From: Erwinia sp. E602
Lineage (GTDB): Bacteria; Pseudomonadota; Gammaproteobacteria; Enterobacterales; Enterobacteriaceae
Assembly: GCF_018141005.1 (NCBI RefSeq)
Contig: NZ_CP046582.1
Span: forward strand, 4,402,001-4,466,000
Direction of reading: 5' to 3'
DNA length: 64,000 nt
Part shown: positions 1-7,984 of the stretch, piece by piece
Position numbering within the stretch: position 1 is the first letter of the stretch
How the letters are laid out: every line of letters starts with the position of its first letter
Made by a program: the position numbers and the translations under genes
The notes under the pieces: model-generated
Seen by the model: only the letters and a program-made list of their open reading frames with translations
Told to the model about the DNA's origin: nothing
Database searches by the model: none

Positions 1-293
1 ACCACGGTAACCAGCACCAGCGCCAGCGCCAGGCCGATAATCTCCCGCCCGTGGTGCAGGAACTCGCTGGTCGGGGTTTTCCAGCCGTCGGCAAACAGCA
101 GCGGCGGGATAAACAGCACCAGAAACAGCTCGGGGTCAAAGTCGACGTGCAGGCCGAACGTCGGCCAGGCCAGCAGCGCCCCCACGGCAATCTGCACCAG
201 CGGCAGGGGGATCTGAAACGGGATAATACGCGCGGCCACGCCCGAGAGCGACACGACCAGCGTCAAAATGAGGATGGTGAAGAAGATTTCCAT
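1..293 (-). CDS. yjcE: Na+/H+ antiporter YjcE, N-terminal part (cut by window edge)
   Basis: This is the first 97 codons of an inner-membrane CPA1-family cation/proton antiporter; the rest lies beyond base 1. The start ATG is at 293-291. The visible protein begins MEIFFTILILTLVVSLSGVA, then has LPLVQIAVGALLAWP and LFIPPLLFADGW, which are typical transmembrane helices 1-3 of NhaP/YjcE-type antiporters. It sits immediately downstream of ghxP on the same strand, as in E. coli, which supports the identification. Only the N-terminus is visible, so whether the gene is intact cannot be judged. Confidence 0.85.
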   Translation of the reverse strand, partial: MEIFFTILILTLVVSLSGVAARIIPFQIPLPLVQIAVGALLAWPTFGLHVDFDPELFLVLFIPPLLFADGWKTPTSEFLHHGREIIGLALALVLVTV

Positions 294-474
294 GTTTACC
301 TTACTCTGTCTTCCGGTGGGGTTTCATGCAAAGACGGCAGCGCAATGCACCTTGCAGAACATCACCGTCAGCGGCACAGCCAGCGTGACGGGACACAGAT
401 TATAGTAAAACAAAATAGTAAACCGTTGAAAAACAGGATGTGCTCAGGAGGGAAATTCAGTAGGTTCTGAAGGT

Positions 475-495
475 GGGGCCGCCGTCTGCGGCCCC
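475..495 (-). terminator. Hairpin downstream of ghxP
   Basis: A GC-rich hairpin (stem GGGGCCGC / GCGGCCCC, 5-nt loop) starts 10 bases after the ghxP stop codon. There is no clear U-run on the minus strand, so it is an imperfect intrinsic terminator. Confidence 0.45.
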
Positions 496-504
496 GAAAC
501 AGCA

Positions 505-1851
505 TTAAATCGCCCAGCCGCCGGCATAGAAAGCGACAAGGATCGCCGCGATAATCACCGTACCGGCGTTCAGCTTGCGCCACTCGCCGGCAAAGATGCG
601 GCCGATCACCAGCGCACCGAAGCCAAGCATAATGCCGGTCACGATGTTGCAGGTCAGCACGATAAACACCGCCGCCAGCAGGCCGGACATCGCATCAACA
701 AAGTCATCAAAGTCGATTTTAGAGACGTTGCTGAGCATCAGCAGGCCAACGTACATCAGCGCCGGCGCCGTGGCATAGCCCGGCACCAGGTAGGCCAGCG
801 GTGACAGGAACAGGATCATCAGGAACAGCACGCCGACCACGATCGCCGTCAGGCCGGTTTTGCCGCCCGCCGCGGTGCCCGCCGCCGATTCGATATAGAC
901 CGCCGCCGGGGCCGCACCGACCAGACCGGAGAAGATGCTGCTCAGCGAGTCGCTGGTTAACGCCTTACCGCCGTTGATAATCTGGTTGTCTTTATCCAGC
1001 AGGTTGGCCTGGCCGGCCACCGCGCGGATGGTGCCGGTGGCATCAAACACCGCGGTCATCACCAGTGCCAGTACGCTTGGCAGCACCGCCGGTTGCAGCG
1101 CGCCGAGGATATCCAGGCTGAACACCAGCGAATTCCCCTGCGCATCGCTCAGGCTTGGCATGGCGAACAGCCCCTGATACTTAACCGACGGGTCAAACAG
1201 CAGGCCGATCACCGAGATGGCGATAATGGTCAGTAAAATGCCGCCCGGCACGCGCAGTTTCTCCAGACCAAAGATGGCCGCCAGTCCGACCAGCGTCATG
1301 ATCACCGGGAAGGAGGTGAAGTGGCCCATCGCCACCGGCAGACCGGCCGCCGGGTTCTTCACCACCAGGCCGACGCTGTCCGCGGCGATCAGCAGCAGGA
1401 ACAGACCGATACCGACTCCGGTACCGTGCGCAACGCCCATCGGCAGGTTGCGCAGGATCCAGGCGCGAATGCCGGTGGCGGAGATCAGGGTAAACAGGAT
1501 ACCCATCAGGAACACCGCACCCAGCGCCACCGGCACGCTGATCTGCTGCCCCAGCACCAGGCTGAAGGCGGTAAAGGCGGTCAGCGAGATGGCACAACCG
1601 ATCGCCATCGGCAGGTTCGCCCACAGCCCCATCAGCAGCGAGCCAAAGCCCGCCACCAGACAGGTGGCCACAAACACCGCCGTTGGCGGGAAGCCGGCTT
1701 TACCAAGCATGGACGGCACCACAATCACCGAGTAGACCATCGCCAGGAAGGTCGTAAGTCCGGCAATAATTTCCTGACGCACGCTGCTGCCGCGTGCAGA
1801 AATTTTAAACCAGGCGTCCAGGCCGCCGGCCGGTTGAGAAGGAGTCGACAT
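505..1851 (-). CDS. ghxP: Guanine/hypoxanthine permease (NCS2 / AzgA-like)
   Basis: A 448-residue inner-membrane purine:proton symporter of the nucleobase-cation-symporter 2 family, AzgA-like branch; E. coli GhxP (YjcD) has 449 residues. The ATG at 1851 begins [15 protein letters not shown] and has an AGAGGA ribosome-binding site just upstream. The frame is open about 50 codons further 5', but that part is Arg-rich and unlike the family. The protein is almost wholly hydrophobic helices; [11 protein letters not shown] and [16 protein letters not shown] are conserved substrate-site segments of the family. Position next to yjcE matches E. coli. Two PurR-like boxes lie 130-215 bp upstream. It should import guanine and hypoxanthine for purine salvage. 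Confidence 0.93.
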   Translation of the reverse strand: MSTPSQPAGGLDAWFKISARGSSVRQEIIAGLTTFLAMVYSVIVVPSMLGKAGFPPTAVFVATCLVAGFGSLLMGLWANLPMAIGCAISLTAFTAFSLVLGQQISVPVALGAVFLMGILFTLISATGIRAWILRNLPMGVAHGTGVGIGLFLLLIAADSVGLVVKNPAAGLPVAMGHFTSFPVIMTLVGLAAIFGLEKLRVPGGILLTIIAISVIGLLFDPSVKYQGLFAMPSLSDAQGNSLVFSLDILGALQPAVLPSVLALVMTAVFDATGTIRAVAGQANLLDKDNQIINGGKALTSDSLSSIFSGLVGAAPAAVYIESAAGTAAGGKTGLTAIVVGVLFLMILFLSPLAYLVPGYATAPALMYVGLLMLSNVSKIDFDDFVDAMSGLLAAVFIVLTCNIVTGIMLGFGALVIGRIFAGEWRKLNAGTVIIAAILVAFYAGGWAI

Positions 1852-1980
1852 GATAATCCTCTGAGATTTCTTATGAGTTATTGCTGCGCGGTATCGCGGG
1901 CAGAGCCGCGATCGACGTTTGCATCCCTGGCACAATAGTCGCGGTGCAGCGGACCTCAGGGAGAGGCGCTGACCGGATAA

Positions 1981-1996
1981 AGGCAAACGTTTACTA
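1981..1996 (-). promoter_or_regulatory. PurR box upstream of ghxP (proximal)
   Basis: AGGCAAACGTTTACTA matches the PurR operator pattern ANGCAANCGNTTNCNT at every fixed position except the last. It lies about 130 bp before the ghxP start. PurR control of purine permeases is established in E. coli; operation here is inferred. Confidence 0.7.
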
Positions 1997-2048
1997 TTTT
2001 CACGCAAAAAAAGCCCGGCCGTGATGAGACCTGAAACGATTCACGGAA

Positions 2049-2064
2049 AGGCAAACGATTATCC
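2049..2064 (-). promoter_or_regulatory. Second, weaker PurR-like box upstream of ghxP
   Basis: AGGCAAACGATTATCC keeps the left half-site and centre of a PurR operator but diverges at the right end. It is centred 68 bp from the stronger box, so it could be an auxiliary site. Alone it would be weak evidence. Confidence 0.4.
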
Positions 2065-2198
2065 AGCCTTTAATGAGGTATTTTCAACACCTGTTCACGT
2101 GATTTTTTGCCGGATGGCAGTCAGCCGTTGCGCAACGCCGTTACACAGAGAGGGTAACGGCGAAAAGCCAGGGTGCGAAATAGCCCTTTCTTATGGGT

Positions 2199-2861
2199 TC
2201 AGGATAGCGTGAGTTCACCACCCTGCTGCACCGCACGCTGCCAGGCCTCCCGCGCCTGCACCTTCTGCAGCCAGGCCTGAATCGCCGGGGACTCTTTACC
2301 GCCGCCGCGCGCGCTGAGCGCCTGCAGCGGGAAGCTCATCTGCACGTCGGCAATGCTGATGCGGCTGCCGGCGAACCACGCATGTTGCGTCAGGTGCTGT
2401 TCGATAAACTCGCGATGGGTAACCAGCTGCGGGTTGAGATAGCCTTTCTGCACGCCCGCGCCAAAGGCGCTACCCACCGGGCGCAGCAGCCACGGCACCG
2501 GCGGTTTCCCCATACGACCGAAGATCAGCTTCATCACCAGCAGCGGCATCAGCGAACCTTCCGCGTAGTGCAGCCAGTAGCGCGCCTGCAGCTGCTCCTC
2601 TTCATCGGACAGCGCCAGCTTTTGTTGCGGATCGTAGCGGCTGGCCAGGTACTCAAGGATAGCGCCGGACTCGGCCACCACCCGGTCACCATCGGTAATC
2701 ACCGGCGATTTGCCCAGCGGATGGATTTTTTTCAGTTCAGGTGGGGCCAGCAGCGTGCCCTCACGCTGGTAGCGGCGGATCTGGTACGGCACCTCCAGCT
2801 CTTCCAGCAGCCACAGGATACGCTGCGAGCGCGAGTTATTCAGATGGTGAACGGTGATCAT
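2199..2861 (-). CDS. Glutathione S-transferase family protein
   Basis: A 220-residue soluble protein with the two-domain GST layout. The N-terminal thioredoxin-fold domain (about 1-80) starts MITVHHLNNSRSQRILWLLE, with the SRS turn where the catalytic Ser/Tyr/Cys of GSTs lies. It then carries the cis-Pro segment GKSPVITDGD and the glutathione gamma-glutamyl-binding motif ESGAI. An all-helical C-terminal domain includes SIADVQMSF, the conserved N-capping box region. It probably conjugates or reduces small electrophiles with glutathione; the substrate is unknown. It lies between ghxP and the soxRS region, so a stress or detoxification role fits, but co-regulation is not shown. Confidence 0.85.
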   Translation of the reverse strand: MITVHHLNNSRSQRILWLLEELEVPYQIRRYQREGTLLAPPELKKIHPLGKSPVITDGDRVVAESGAILEYLASRYDPQQKLALSDEEEQLQARYWLHYAEGSLMPLLVMKLIFGRMGKPPVPWLLRPVGSAFGAGVQKGYLNPQLVTHREFIEQHLTQHAWFAGSRISIADVQMSFPLQALSARGGGKESPAIQAWLQKVQAREAWQRAVQQGGELTLS

Positions 2862-3022
2862 AGTGGCTCCTGTTGTGTGCCCGGCATAAAAACGTCGGTA
2901 ACGTCTGAGTATAGGTGACGACGTGCCGGCGGTAATATTTCAATGAGGGTCACATTTTCGCTGCACCCATCCGCGTTGAAGTCGTCGTTTCACCGAAAAG
3001 CCCTGCCGCCAGATTGTCCTTT

Positions 3023-3053
3023 ATACCTGTTCAGGTATGGTGATAATATCACC
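3023..3053 (+). promoter_or_regulatory. Two adjacent palindromes upstream of the HigBA-like pair (likely autoregulatory operators)
   Basis: ATACCTGTTCAGGTAT (3023-3038) and GGTGATAATATCACC (3039-3053) are two perfect, directly abutting inverted repeats 22-52 bp before the toxin ATG. Toxin-antitoxin operons of the Xre-antitoxin type are normally repressed by the antitoxin at such palindromes. The second palindrome contains an AT-rich -10-like core. Confidence 0.65.
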
Positions 3054-3074
3054 ACAAGGTAAAGGAACAGGGAG

Positions 3075-3455
3075 ATGGGTACACAGGGAGAAAGGCCGTT
3101 AATCTGACTGGGCAGCAGTAAAAAAGATTTGATGTCGCTGCCCACCGCGATCCAGCGTTTTTTTGGCTTCGCACTGGATTTTGCCCAGCGCGGCGAAAAA
3201 CACGACAGCGTGAAGGTTCTTAAGGGATTTGGCAGCGCCGGTGTTCTGGAGGTCGTGGAGGATGATATTGGCGGTACTTACCGCGCGGTCTATACCGTTA
3301 AGTTTTCTGAAGCCGTGTTCGTACTGCATGCTTTCCAAAAGAAGAGTAAACAGGGAATCATGACGCCAAAAGAGGATATGGAGATCGTTCGAATTCGTCT
3401 CAAGGTGGCAGAAACCATTGCTCAGGAGTTAAGAAATGAAAAAGACAGTCATTGA
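3075..3455 (+). pseudogene. HigB/RelE-family (phage Gp49-like) toxin gene with an in-frame TGA at codon 11
   Basis: Read from the ATG at 3075, with AAGGA upstream, the frame gives MGTQGERPLI, then TGA, then LGSSKKDLMSLP, and runs on to 3455. In this family the segment before LGSS(K)DL normally holds Trp (as in W-V-G-S-S), so TGG probably mutated to TGA. The remainder is well preserved: GFALDFAQRGEKHDSVKVLKGFG, then EVVEDDIGGTYRAVYT, KFSEAVFVLHAFQKKSKQG and a final helix. Translation could restart at TTG 3129 or ATG 3132 and make a toxin lacking about 18 N-terminal residues. The family cleaves mRNA on the ribosome. The 3' end overlaps the antitoxin start by 20 bp, a normal toxin-first operon. 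Confidence 0.7.
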
Positions 3456-3768
3456 CGGTATCACCGTTGAGCAGGGTTCAGACAACGTGTTCGCCGACCT
3501 GGGGTTACGCGACGCGGAGAAACACAAAATTAAGTCCGGGCTGGCCATTGAAATCATCAAGTCGATCCGGCGGCTGGGGCTGACCCAGGCTGCCGCTGGC
3601 GAACGCATGGGTATCAGTCAGGCCAAGGTCTCCAATCTGCTGCGTGGTGACTTTACTCACCTCTCGGAGCGTAAGCTGATGGAGTGCCTTAACCGGCTCG
3701 GTTGTGATATTGAGATTGTGATTACCCCCTCCTCCTCACCGATTGGTCACCTCAAACTGGCCATTTAA
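3436..3768 (+). CDS. HigA-like XRE-family antitoxin
   Basis: A 110-residue DNA-binding antitoxin. It has the family N-terminus ending DNVFADLGLRDAEKHKIKS, then a helix-turn-helix at about residues 48-72 (LTQAAAGERMGISQAKVSNL). The C-terminal part is RKLMECLNRLGCDIEIVI, typical of the short XRE proteins paired with Gp49-like toxins. It starts inside the 3' end of the toxin frame (20-bp overlap), implying translational coupling. It should neutralise the toxin and repress the operon at the palindromes at 3023-3053. The gene looks intact even though the toxin frame is interrupted. Confidence 0.85.
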   Translation: MKKTVIDGITVEQGSDNVFADLGLRDAEKHKIKSGLAIEIIKSIRRLGLTQAAAGERMGISQAKVSNLLRGDFTHLSERKLMECLNRLGCDIEIVITPSSSPIGHLKLAI

Positions 3769-3805
3769 CGCCCCGGCGCTCCTGCTCTGATCGTCCAGTC
3801 CAGGC

Positions 3806-4273
3806 TCAGCCACCCTTCACATCCAGCAGGATCGCGCCGGTGCCCTGCTCGCTCAGCCGGTCGTTCGGGTTGCGCAGCGGGCAGTCCTGCATCGACAGGC
3901 AGCCGCAGCCGATGCAGCCGTTAAGATCGTCGCGCAGATGAGTGAGGGTTTCAATGCGCCGGTCCAGCTCGTCACGCCACTGCTGGGACAGCACCGCCCA
4001 CTCTTTTGGCGACATGCGTTTGTCCGCCGGGTACTGCATCAGGCTGTCGCCGATGGTCGCCAGCGGGATGCCGATACGCTGGGCGATCTTGATTACCGCC
4101 ACCCGGCGCAGTACGTCACGGTGATAGCGCCGCTGGTTGCCGGCATTGCGGTGGCTGCTGATTAAGCCTTTACTTTCATAGAAATGCAGCGCGGAGACCG
4201 CCACGCCGCAGCGCTGCGCCACGTCGCCGGGAGTCAGTTCGCGCTTGTTCGGCGTGGTACGAGTTTTTTTCAT
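3806..4273 (-). CDS. soxR: Redox-sensitive transcriptional activator SoxR
   Basis: A 155-residue MerR-family regulator. The N-terminal winged HTH (about 14-40, [20 protein letters not shown]) is followed by a dimerisation helix. The [2Fe-2S] cluster motif has Cys120, Cys123, Cys125 and Cys131 ([12 protein letters not shown]), matching E. coli SoxR with one residue offset. Oxidation of the cluster by redox-cycling drugs or superoxide converts DNA-bound SoxR into an activator of soxS. The gene is divergent from soxS and its start is 8 bp from the SoxR operator, so it is also placed for autorepression. Nothing is missing. Confidence 0.96.
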   Translation of the reverse strand: MKKTRTTPNKRELTPGDVAQRCGVAVSALHFYESKGLISSHRNAGNQRRYHRDVLRRVAVIKIAQRIGIPLATIGDSLMQYPADKRMSPKEWAVLSQQWRDELDRRIETLTHLRDDLNGCIGCGCLSMQDCPLRNPNDRLSEQGTGAILLDVKGG

Positions 4274-4280
4274 TTAGCCC

Positions 4281-4311
4281 TTTACCTCAAGTTAACTTGA
4301 GGAATTATACT
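4281..4311 (+). promoter_or_regulatory. soxS promoter with SoxR operator
   Basis: A -35 element TTTACC (4281-4286) and a -10 element TATACT (4306-4311) are separated by 19 bp, the overlong spacer typical of MerR/SoxR-activated promoters. The 18-bp palindrome CCTCAAGTTAACTTGAGG (4285-4302) fills the spacer and is the SoxR binding site. Confidence 0.9.
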
Positions 4312-4396
4312 CAGCCACCATTGATACCGCGAGGGGCAACGGACCTCTTTACTTTTTTATCCGCCAGCATGGCGCAGAAAACCGGGAGAAACCTGT

Positions 4397-4822
4397 ATGC
4401 ATGACGACATCATCAGCACCCTGACCGACTGGATCGACAGCAATCTGGATAAGACGCTGTCGATTGATGAAGTAGCCGCAAAATCGGGGTATTCGAAATG
4501 GCACCTGCAGCGGATGTTCCGCGCCGTCACCAAACAGACGCTGGGGAATTATATTCGTGAGCGCCGCCTGACCCTGGCAGCAGAAGCGCTGCGTCAGACC
4601 CAGCGGCCGGTATTTGATATCGCCATGCAGTACGGCTACGACTCGCAGCAGACCTTTTCCCGCGTGTTCCGCCGCCAGTTTATGCAGACGCCCACCGCCT
4701 ATCGTCACCATATGCGCCGCCAGGCGCTGGCACGCAGCAGCTGGAGCTTTGACTGCAGTGACTATCCGGCGGGCGGTTTTGCCCAGCGTATCGCCGAGAA
4801 AAACAGCCCGGCGCGTAATTAA
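4397..4822 (+). CDS. soxS: Superoxide response activator SoxS (with C-terminal extension)
   Basis: An AraC/XylS-family regulator made of the two HTH subdomains only, without a ligand domain. Key segments are SIDEVAAKSGYSKWHLQRMF in the first HTH and FDIAMQYGYDSQQTFSRVFR in the second, followed by TPTAYRH. E. coli SoxS has 107 residues and ends about there; this protein has 141, adding a basic tail of about 34 residues. It activates oxidative-stress genes after SoxR induces it. The gene is divergent from soxR, and its last four bases overlap the convergent diguanylate cyclase gene. The added tail could alter stability, since E. coli SoxS is quickly degraded; that is speculation. Confidence 0.93.
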   Translation: MHDDIISTLTDWIDSNLDKTLSIDEVAAKSGYSKWHLQRMFRAVTKQTLGNYIRERRLTLAAEALRQTQRPVFDIAMQYGYDSQQTFSRVFRRQFMQTPTAYRHHMRRQALARSSWSFDCSDYPAGGFAQRIAEKNSPARN

Positions 4823-5673
4823 GCCTGCCGCGAGGTGACCACCTGAGGTAGCACGACGCCCGTCATGCAGCAGGAGGGTGACAGATACCAGCCGCCGCCT
4901 GACGCTTTAACGTGATACATCGCCGCGTCGGCCTGCGCCATCAGCGCCTGCACGCTGCTGTGATCTTTCCCCCGCGCCGCGCCGATGCTCAACGACTGCA
5001 CCACCCGGGTGCCGTCCTGCAGCACCATCGGCTGCGCCATCGCGGTGATAATATCCTGCGCCACCCGCGCCACCTGATCCGGCCGCTCAACGGTCGCCAG
5101 CAGTACCGCAAACTCATCGCCGCCCATCCGCGCCACCAGGTCGTCACGCCGCAGCCGCGCGCGCAGCCGCCGGCCGGTCTCCTTCAGCACCCAGTCCCCC
5201 GCCGCATGGCCGTACCGATCGTTAATCTGCTTAAAGCGATCGCCGTCGATGAACAGTACCACCATCCGCTCGCGACACCGGGGCTCCTGCCACAGCGAGG
5301 CCAGCTGGTGTTCGAAGGCGGCCCGGTTCGGCAGGCCGGTGAGCGGGTCGTGCAGCGCCTTGTGCGCCAGCGAGGCGTTTTCGCTTGAAAGCTTCTGCTG
5401 CCAGCTCTCCAGCTCCGCATGCAGCCGGCGCGACAGGAACCAGGCCAGCAGCGCCACCACCAGCAGCATGGCGCTCAGCAGCAGCAGCACCAGCCAGATC
5501 GCATCGGGGGCGGTTTCCCCCCGCTGCGGCTGCGACATTCTCATCGCCAGCAGCGAGACGCTGCCAAACAGCAGCGCCACGCCGACCATCAGCAGATGCA
5601 TACGCTGAACCTGTTTACGAATGGTCGGGACGCCCGGTGAAAATGCGCTCCCGGCGCGACGATTTTTCATCAT
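4819..5673 (-). CDS. Membrane-bound diguanylate cyclase (GGDEF)
   Basis: A 284-residue protein with two predicted transmembrane helices (about 26-44 and 59-80), a short coiled linker, and a GGDEF domain starting HDPLTGLPNRAAF. The active-site GGDEF is at 184-188. A product-inhibition I-site RRDD (175-178) stands five residues before it, so it should make cyclic di-GMP and be feedback inhibited. The linker and GGDEF resemble E. coli DgcN (YfiN), but no periplasmic PAS-like domain of normal size is present. Start may be 5673 or 5670. It lies 23 bp downstream of pgaD on the same strand. In E. coli a cyclase gene (dgcT/ycdT) also neighbours pga, suggesting a link to PNAG control. Confidence 0.88.
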   Translation of the reverse strand: MMKNRRAGSAFSPGVPTIRKQVQRMHLLMVGVALLFGSVSLLAMRMSQPQRGETAPDAIWLVLLLLSAMLLVVALLAWFLSRRLHAELESWQQKLSSENASLAHKALHDPLTGLPNRAAFEHQLASLWQEPRCRERMVVLFIDGDRFKQINDRYGHAAGDWVLKETGRRLRARLRRDDLVARMGGDEFAVLLATVERPDQVARVAQDIITAMAQPMVLQDGTRVVQSLSIGAARGKDHSSVQALMAQADAAMYHVKASGGGWYLSPSCCMTGVVLPQVVTSRQA

Positions 5674-5696
5674 AGGTTCCTCAGTTGCCGCGCCGT

Positions 5697-6113
5697 TTAA
5701 CGGCGGCCCCGCAGGGCTTCCACCCCGGTAATACGTCCCTGGCGATCGTGGGTGACCCGCAGCAGGTCGTTGCTGCTTAACACGCTGACGTCGCTTTCAC
5801 TGATGGCAAAGCTCTCCGCCACTTCGTCCGGATCCAGACCCGGACGGCGGCGCTCGGTGCGAAAGCGCAGCGGGTTGTACCTGGCCCAGCCGGTCGGCAC
5901 CCGGGCGTTAAACAGCGCGATAGCAAAACAGAGCGTCAGGGTATTCATCCCCGAGCTCAGCGGCCGCGGGCCGCCGTAAGGTGTTGCGCGCAGGATATGC
6001 AGCAATCCGGTGACAAACAACCAGACAAATCCGCACCACGCCAGCGGCGTGAGTAACAGGTCGATTAATCGCGGCAGCCGGCTGCGCACGGTGAAAATCA
6101 GCGGTGAAGCCAT
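5697..6113 (-). CDS. pgaD: PgaD-like poly-N-acetylglucosamine synthase subunit, orphan
   Basis: A 138-residue protein with two transmembrane helices in its first 80 residues and a cytoplasmic tail. The N-terminus (LIFTVRSRLPRLIDLLLTPL), the segment WARYNPLRF, and the later EVAESFAISESD match the PgaD pattern; E. coli PgaD has 137 residues with W-A-L-Y-N-K-L-R-F and E-Y-A-E-S-L-A-I. PgaD binds c-di-GMP together with PgaC and stimulates PNAG polymerisation. No pgaA, pgaB or pgaC lies upstream: the next 0.7 kb is AT-rich and without a supported gene. A full pga operon could exist elsewhere. Identification rests on short motifs, so confidence is moderate. Confidence 0.7.
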   Translation of the reverse strand: MASPLIFTVRSRLPRLIDLLLTPLAWCGFVWLFVTGLLHILRATPYGGPRPLSSGMNTLTLCFAIALFNARVPTGWARYNPLRFRTERRRPGLDPDEVAESFAISESDVSVLSSNDLLRVTHDRQGRITGVEALRGRR

Positions 6114-6839
6114 TTATTTAACCCAGTCCATTGGAGAATTATTTTATTGACACACGATTAGTTCATAGCTCTAATTTTATATCTGGCAATAATGAAAAAA
6201 CGATACCGATATTTCAACTCTGAAAAAAATCCTACACGGGGTTGGTTAACCGTACAACTTTTACCATGCTAGGATTCATCTTAAATCATACAAAACTTGA
6301 CGATTAGAGAGCAAATAAATAAAATAAAAACAATAATAATCAGATGTTTAAATTAAAATATATGGTTTTATCCTGAGAGGCGATAGCTTGAGAATGGAAC
6401 TTAGCCCTGCCGGAAAAACTTGTACAAAGTGAAACACTCTCTCGCTGAAGTTTCGCAGCAATAAATTAGCCTGCCATACCTTTAACAGAAAATATAAAAC
6501 TGTCATGACAGCGTCCATTCTTCGTGATGGCAAAAAATCACCTGCGGTCAGCGGAAATTTAATTTCATTAATGACTTTCGCCTGTAAACATTCAATATCA
6601 TATTCGTACCATGATGTTATTATTTCGCGCCCCTGTTGCCGATCGTCCTCAAGCACGAGTCGGTGAAAAAATGGTCATTTGCAAGCTAAAAATTGTTCAA
6701 AAAAATAATCCAGATGGTACAATGTGACCGCCATCACACTTTACCCTCGTATTCGATCGGAAAGAGCCCTCCTGGCTGCTCTCCTCCGCCAGCTGGTGGC
6801 ACTTTTTCCTGTCAGGTCTGTTATTGCGGAGTGTTAAGA
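6114..6839. other. AT-rich intergenic stretch between pgaD and yjcB
   Basis: About 725 bp, clearly more AT-rich than its surroundings, with poly-A/T runs around 6185-6360. A 102-codon minus-strand frame (6348-6656) resembles nothing I recognise and has no good ribosome-binding site. This is where pgaABC would be expected upstream of pgaD, but I see no remnant of them. The stretch may mark a deletion or insertion junction and carries the yjcB promoter region. Confidence 0.5.
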
Positions 6840-7121
6840 ATGGGTACGATTACCGCCAGCGTGCTGCTGATGAGGTGGGAGCTGTTAAGCGCAGTGATGA
6901 TGTTTCTGGCCAGCACCTTCAACGTGAAGTGTCGCCAGGCCAGCCGCAACGCGATGGCGTTTGTTTTCACCGGTATCGGTATCGGCATGTCGTGCTGGTT
7001 CGTCACCGGCCTGCTGGGCATCACGCTGAGCATGGAAAACCTGCACAACTTCTGGCACATCACCAAAGAGGTGTTTGTTGACGTGATGAGCCGCACGCCA
7101 CCCGAGTGGCCGCTGCCCTGA
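6840..7121 (+). CDS. yjcB: YjcB family inner-membrane protein
   Basis: A 93-residue protein with three hydrophobic segments. MGTITASVLLMRWELLSAVM, MFLASTFNVKCRQ and TPPEWP align with E. coli YjcB (LLRWQLLSAVMMFLAST and QTPPQWP). The ATG at 6840 was chosen because family similarity begins exactly there; the frame is open further upstream but unrelated. Function is unknown. In E. coli yjcB lies between ssb and pdeC-soxS; here the soxS side is kept but ssb is 18 kb away because of inserted genes. Confidence 0.85.
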   Translation: MGTITASVLLMRWELLSAVMMFLASTFNVKCRQASRNAMAFVFTGIGIGMSCWFVTGLLGITLSMENLHNFWHITKEVFVDVMSRTPPEWPLP

Positions 7122-7588
7122 GCCTGATGCCTGACGGGCCGCATCGGGTGCTGCACAACCTGCCAGCATTCGGCGGCCCCGGCGCGTCTTCCCCGCTGAC
7201 GATCTGATTTCGTCCTGAATCTCCCCTGTTATAAACCACAGATAATAGCGCGTAGAGTGGATTAGCCGATCCGCGATGAATACGCTCAGGCATTTTCCGG
7301 CCGTTACCCTGACTCACCCAACGCAGGGAGGAGTGCGCGGTTGCCCCGAAGATGGCGGATGGTATCAGCCAGCCTTTTTTCGTGTTTAAACGCCGTTTAA
7401 TTCGGCAAGGCCGCGTGTTTTAAACAGCAGGAAAAAATCTCATTATTTTGTGAATCCGGTCTGTTTCACATGCAATGTCGATTATTAGAATCGCACTTAC
7501 ATTTATACCAGGTTAATATCCCGATACAGTTAAGATATATAAATAAATTATTATCACTCCGGCATAATTAAGCAAGGTAATCGCATTA
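7122..7588. other. Intergenic region between yjcB and the IS3-type fragment
   Basis: Just after yjcB there is a weak stem (CCTGATGC / GCATCGGG, 7126-7149) without a U-run. From about 7440 to 7588 the DNA becomes AT-rich, consistent with a promoter region for the next gene. I see no inverted repeats of an insertion sequence and no further gene. Confidence 0.4.
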
Positions 7589-7984
7589 ATGAGAAAGTCA
7601 CGTTATACCGAAGAACAAATCACCAGCGCTATTAAAGCATCGGAAAACGGGTCCCGGACGAAAGACATTTGTGACTCGCTGGGCATCTCTGAAGCGACCT
7701 TCTACAGCTGGAAGAAAAAGTATGCCGGGCTGGATTCGGAACAGGGAAGGAAAATCAGAGAATTAGAGGAAGCGCTGCAGAGCCTGAGCCGTGAACTGCA
7801 GCAGCTGGCGGGCGACAAAGAGATGCTCCAGGGCGTGGTGAAGAACTTTTTCAGCACCGGCGATAAACGCCAGGCGGTTAATTTCCTGCAGGAAACTTAC
7901 CAGATTGGCACCCGCCACAGCTGTCGCCTGCTGGATATCAGCCGCAGCGTTTACCACTATTCCTGTCACTGTGAAAATCATTGA
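7589..7984 (+). CDS. IS3-type OrfA-like DNA-binding protein fused to an OrfB N-terminal piece; no catalytic domain
   Basis: A 131-residue protein beginning MRKSRYTEEQITSAIKASEN, the standard start of IS3-family OrfA, with an HTH (about 20-45) and a leucine-rich coiled coil (about 52-88). It runs in frame, with no programmed frameshift site, into FFSTGDKRQAVNFLQETYQI and CRLLDISRSVYHY, which is the HTH_21 start of OrfB. It ends there; the DDE integrase core is absent and no terminal repeats are visible nearby. It cannot transpose on its own. It could be a decayed insertion sequence or a domesticated DNA-binding protein; the clean frame and upstream AT-rich region leave the second possibility open. 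Confidence 0.75.
   Translation: MRKSRYTEEQITSAIKASENGSRTKDICDSLGISEATFYSWKKKYAGLDSEQGRKIRELEEALQSLSRELQQLAGDKEMLQGVVKNFFSTGDKRQAVNFLQETYQIGTRHSCRLLDISRSVYHYSCHCENH

Noticed and set aside
1852..2100. Purine riboswitch upstream of ghxP
   Set aside because: No purine-aptamer core was found; PurR boxes explain purine control.
3105..3107. TGA in the toxin gene as a selenocysteine codon
   Set aside because: No SECIS-like hairpin directly after it and the family has Trp here; a nonsense mutation is simpler.
6348..6656. 102-codon minus-strand frame in the AT-rich gap upstream of pgaD
   Set aside because: No recognisable domain, no good ribosome-binding site, and AT-rich DNA gives no coding signature; mentioned only within the gap description.
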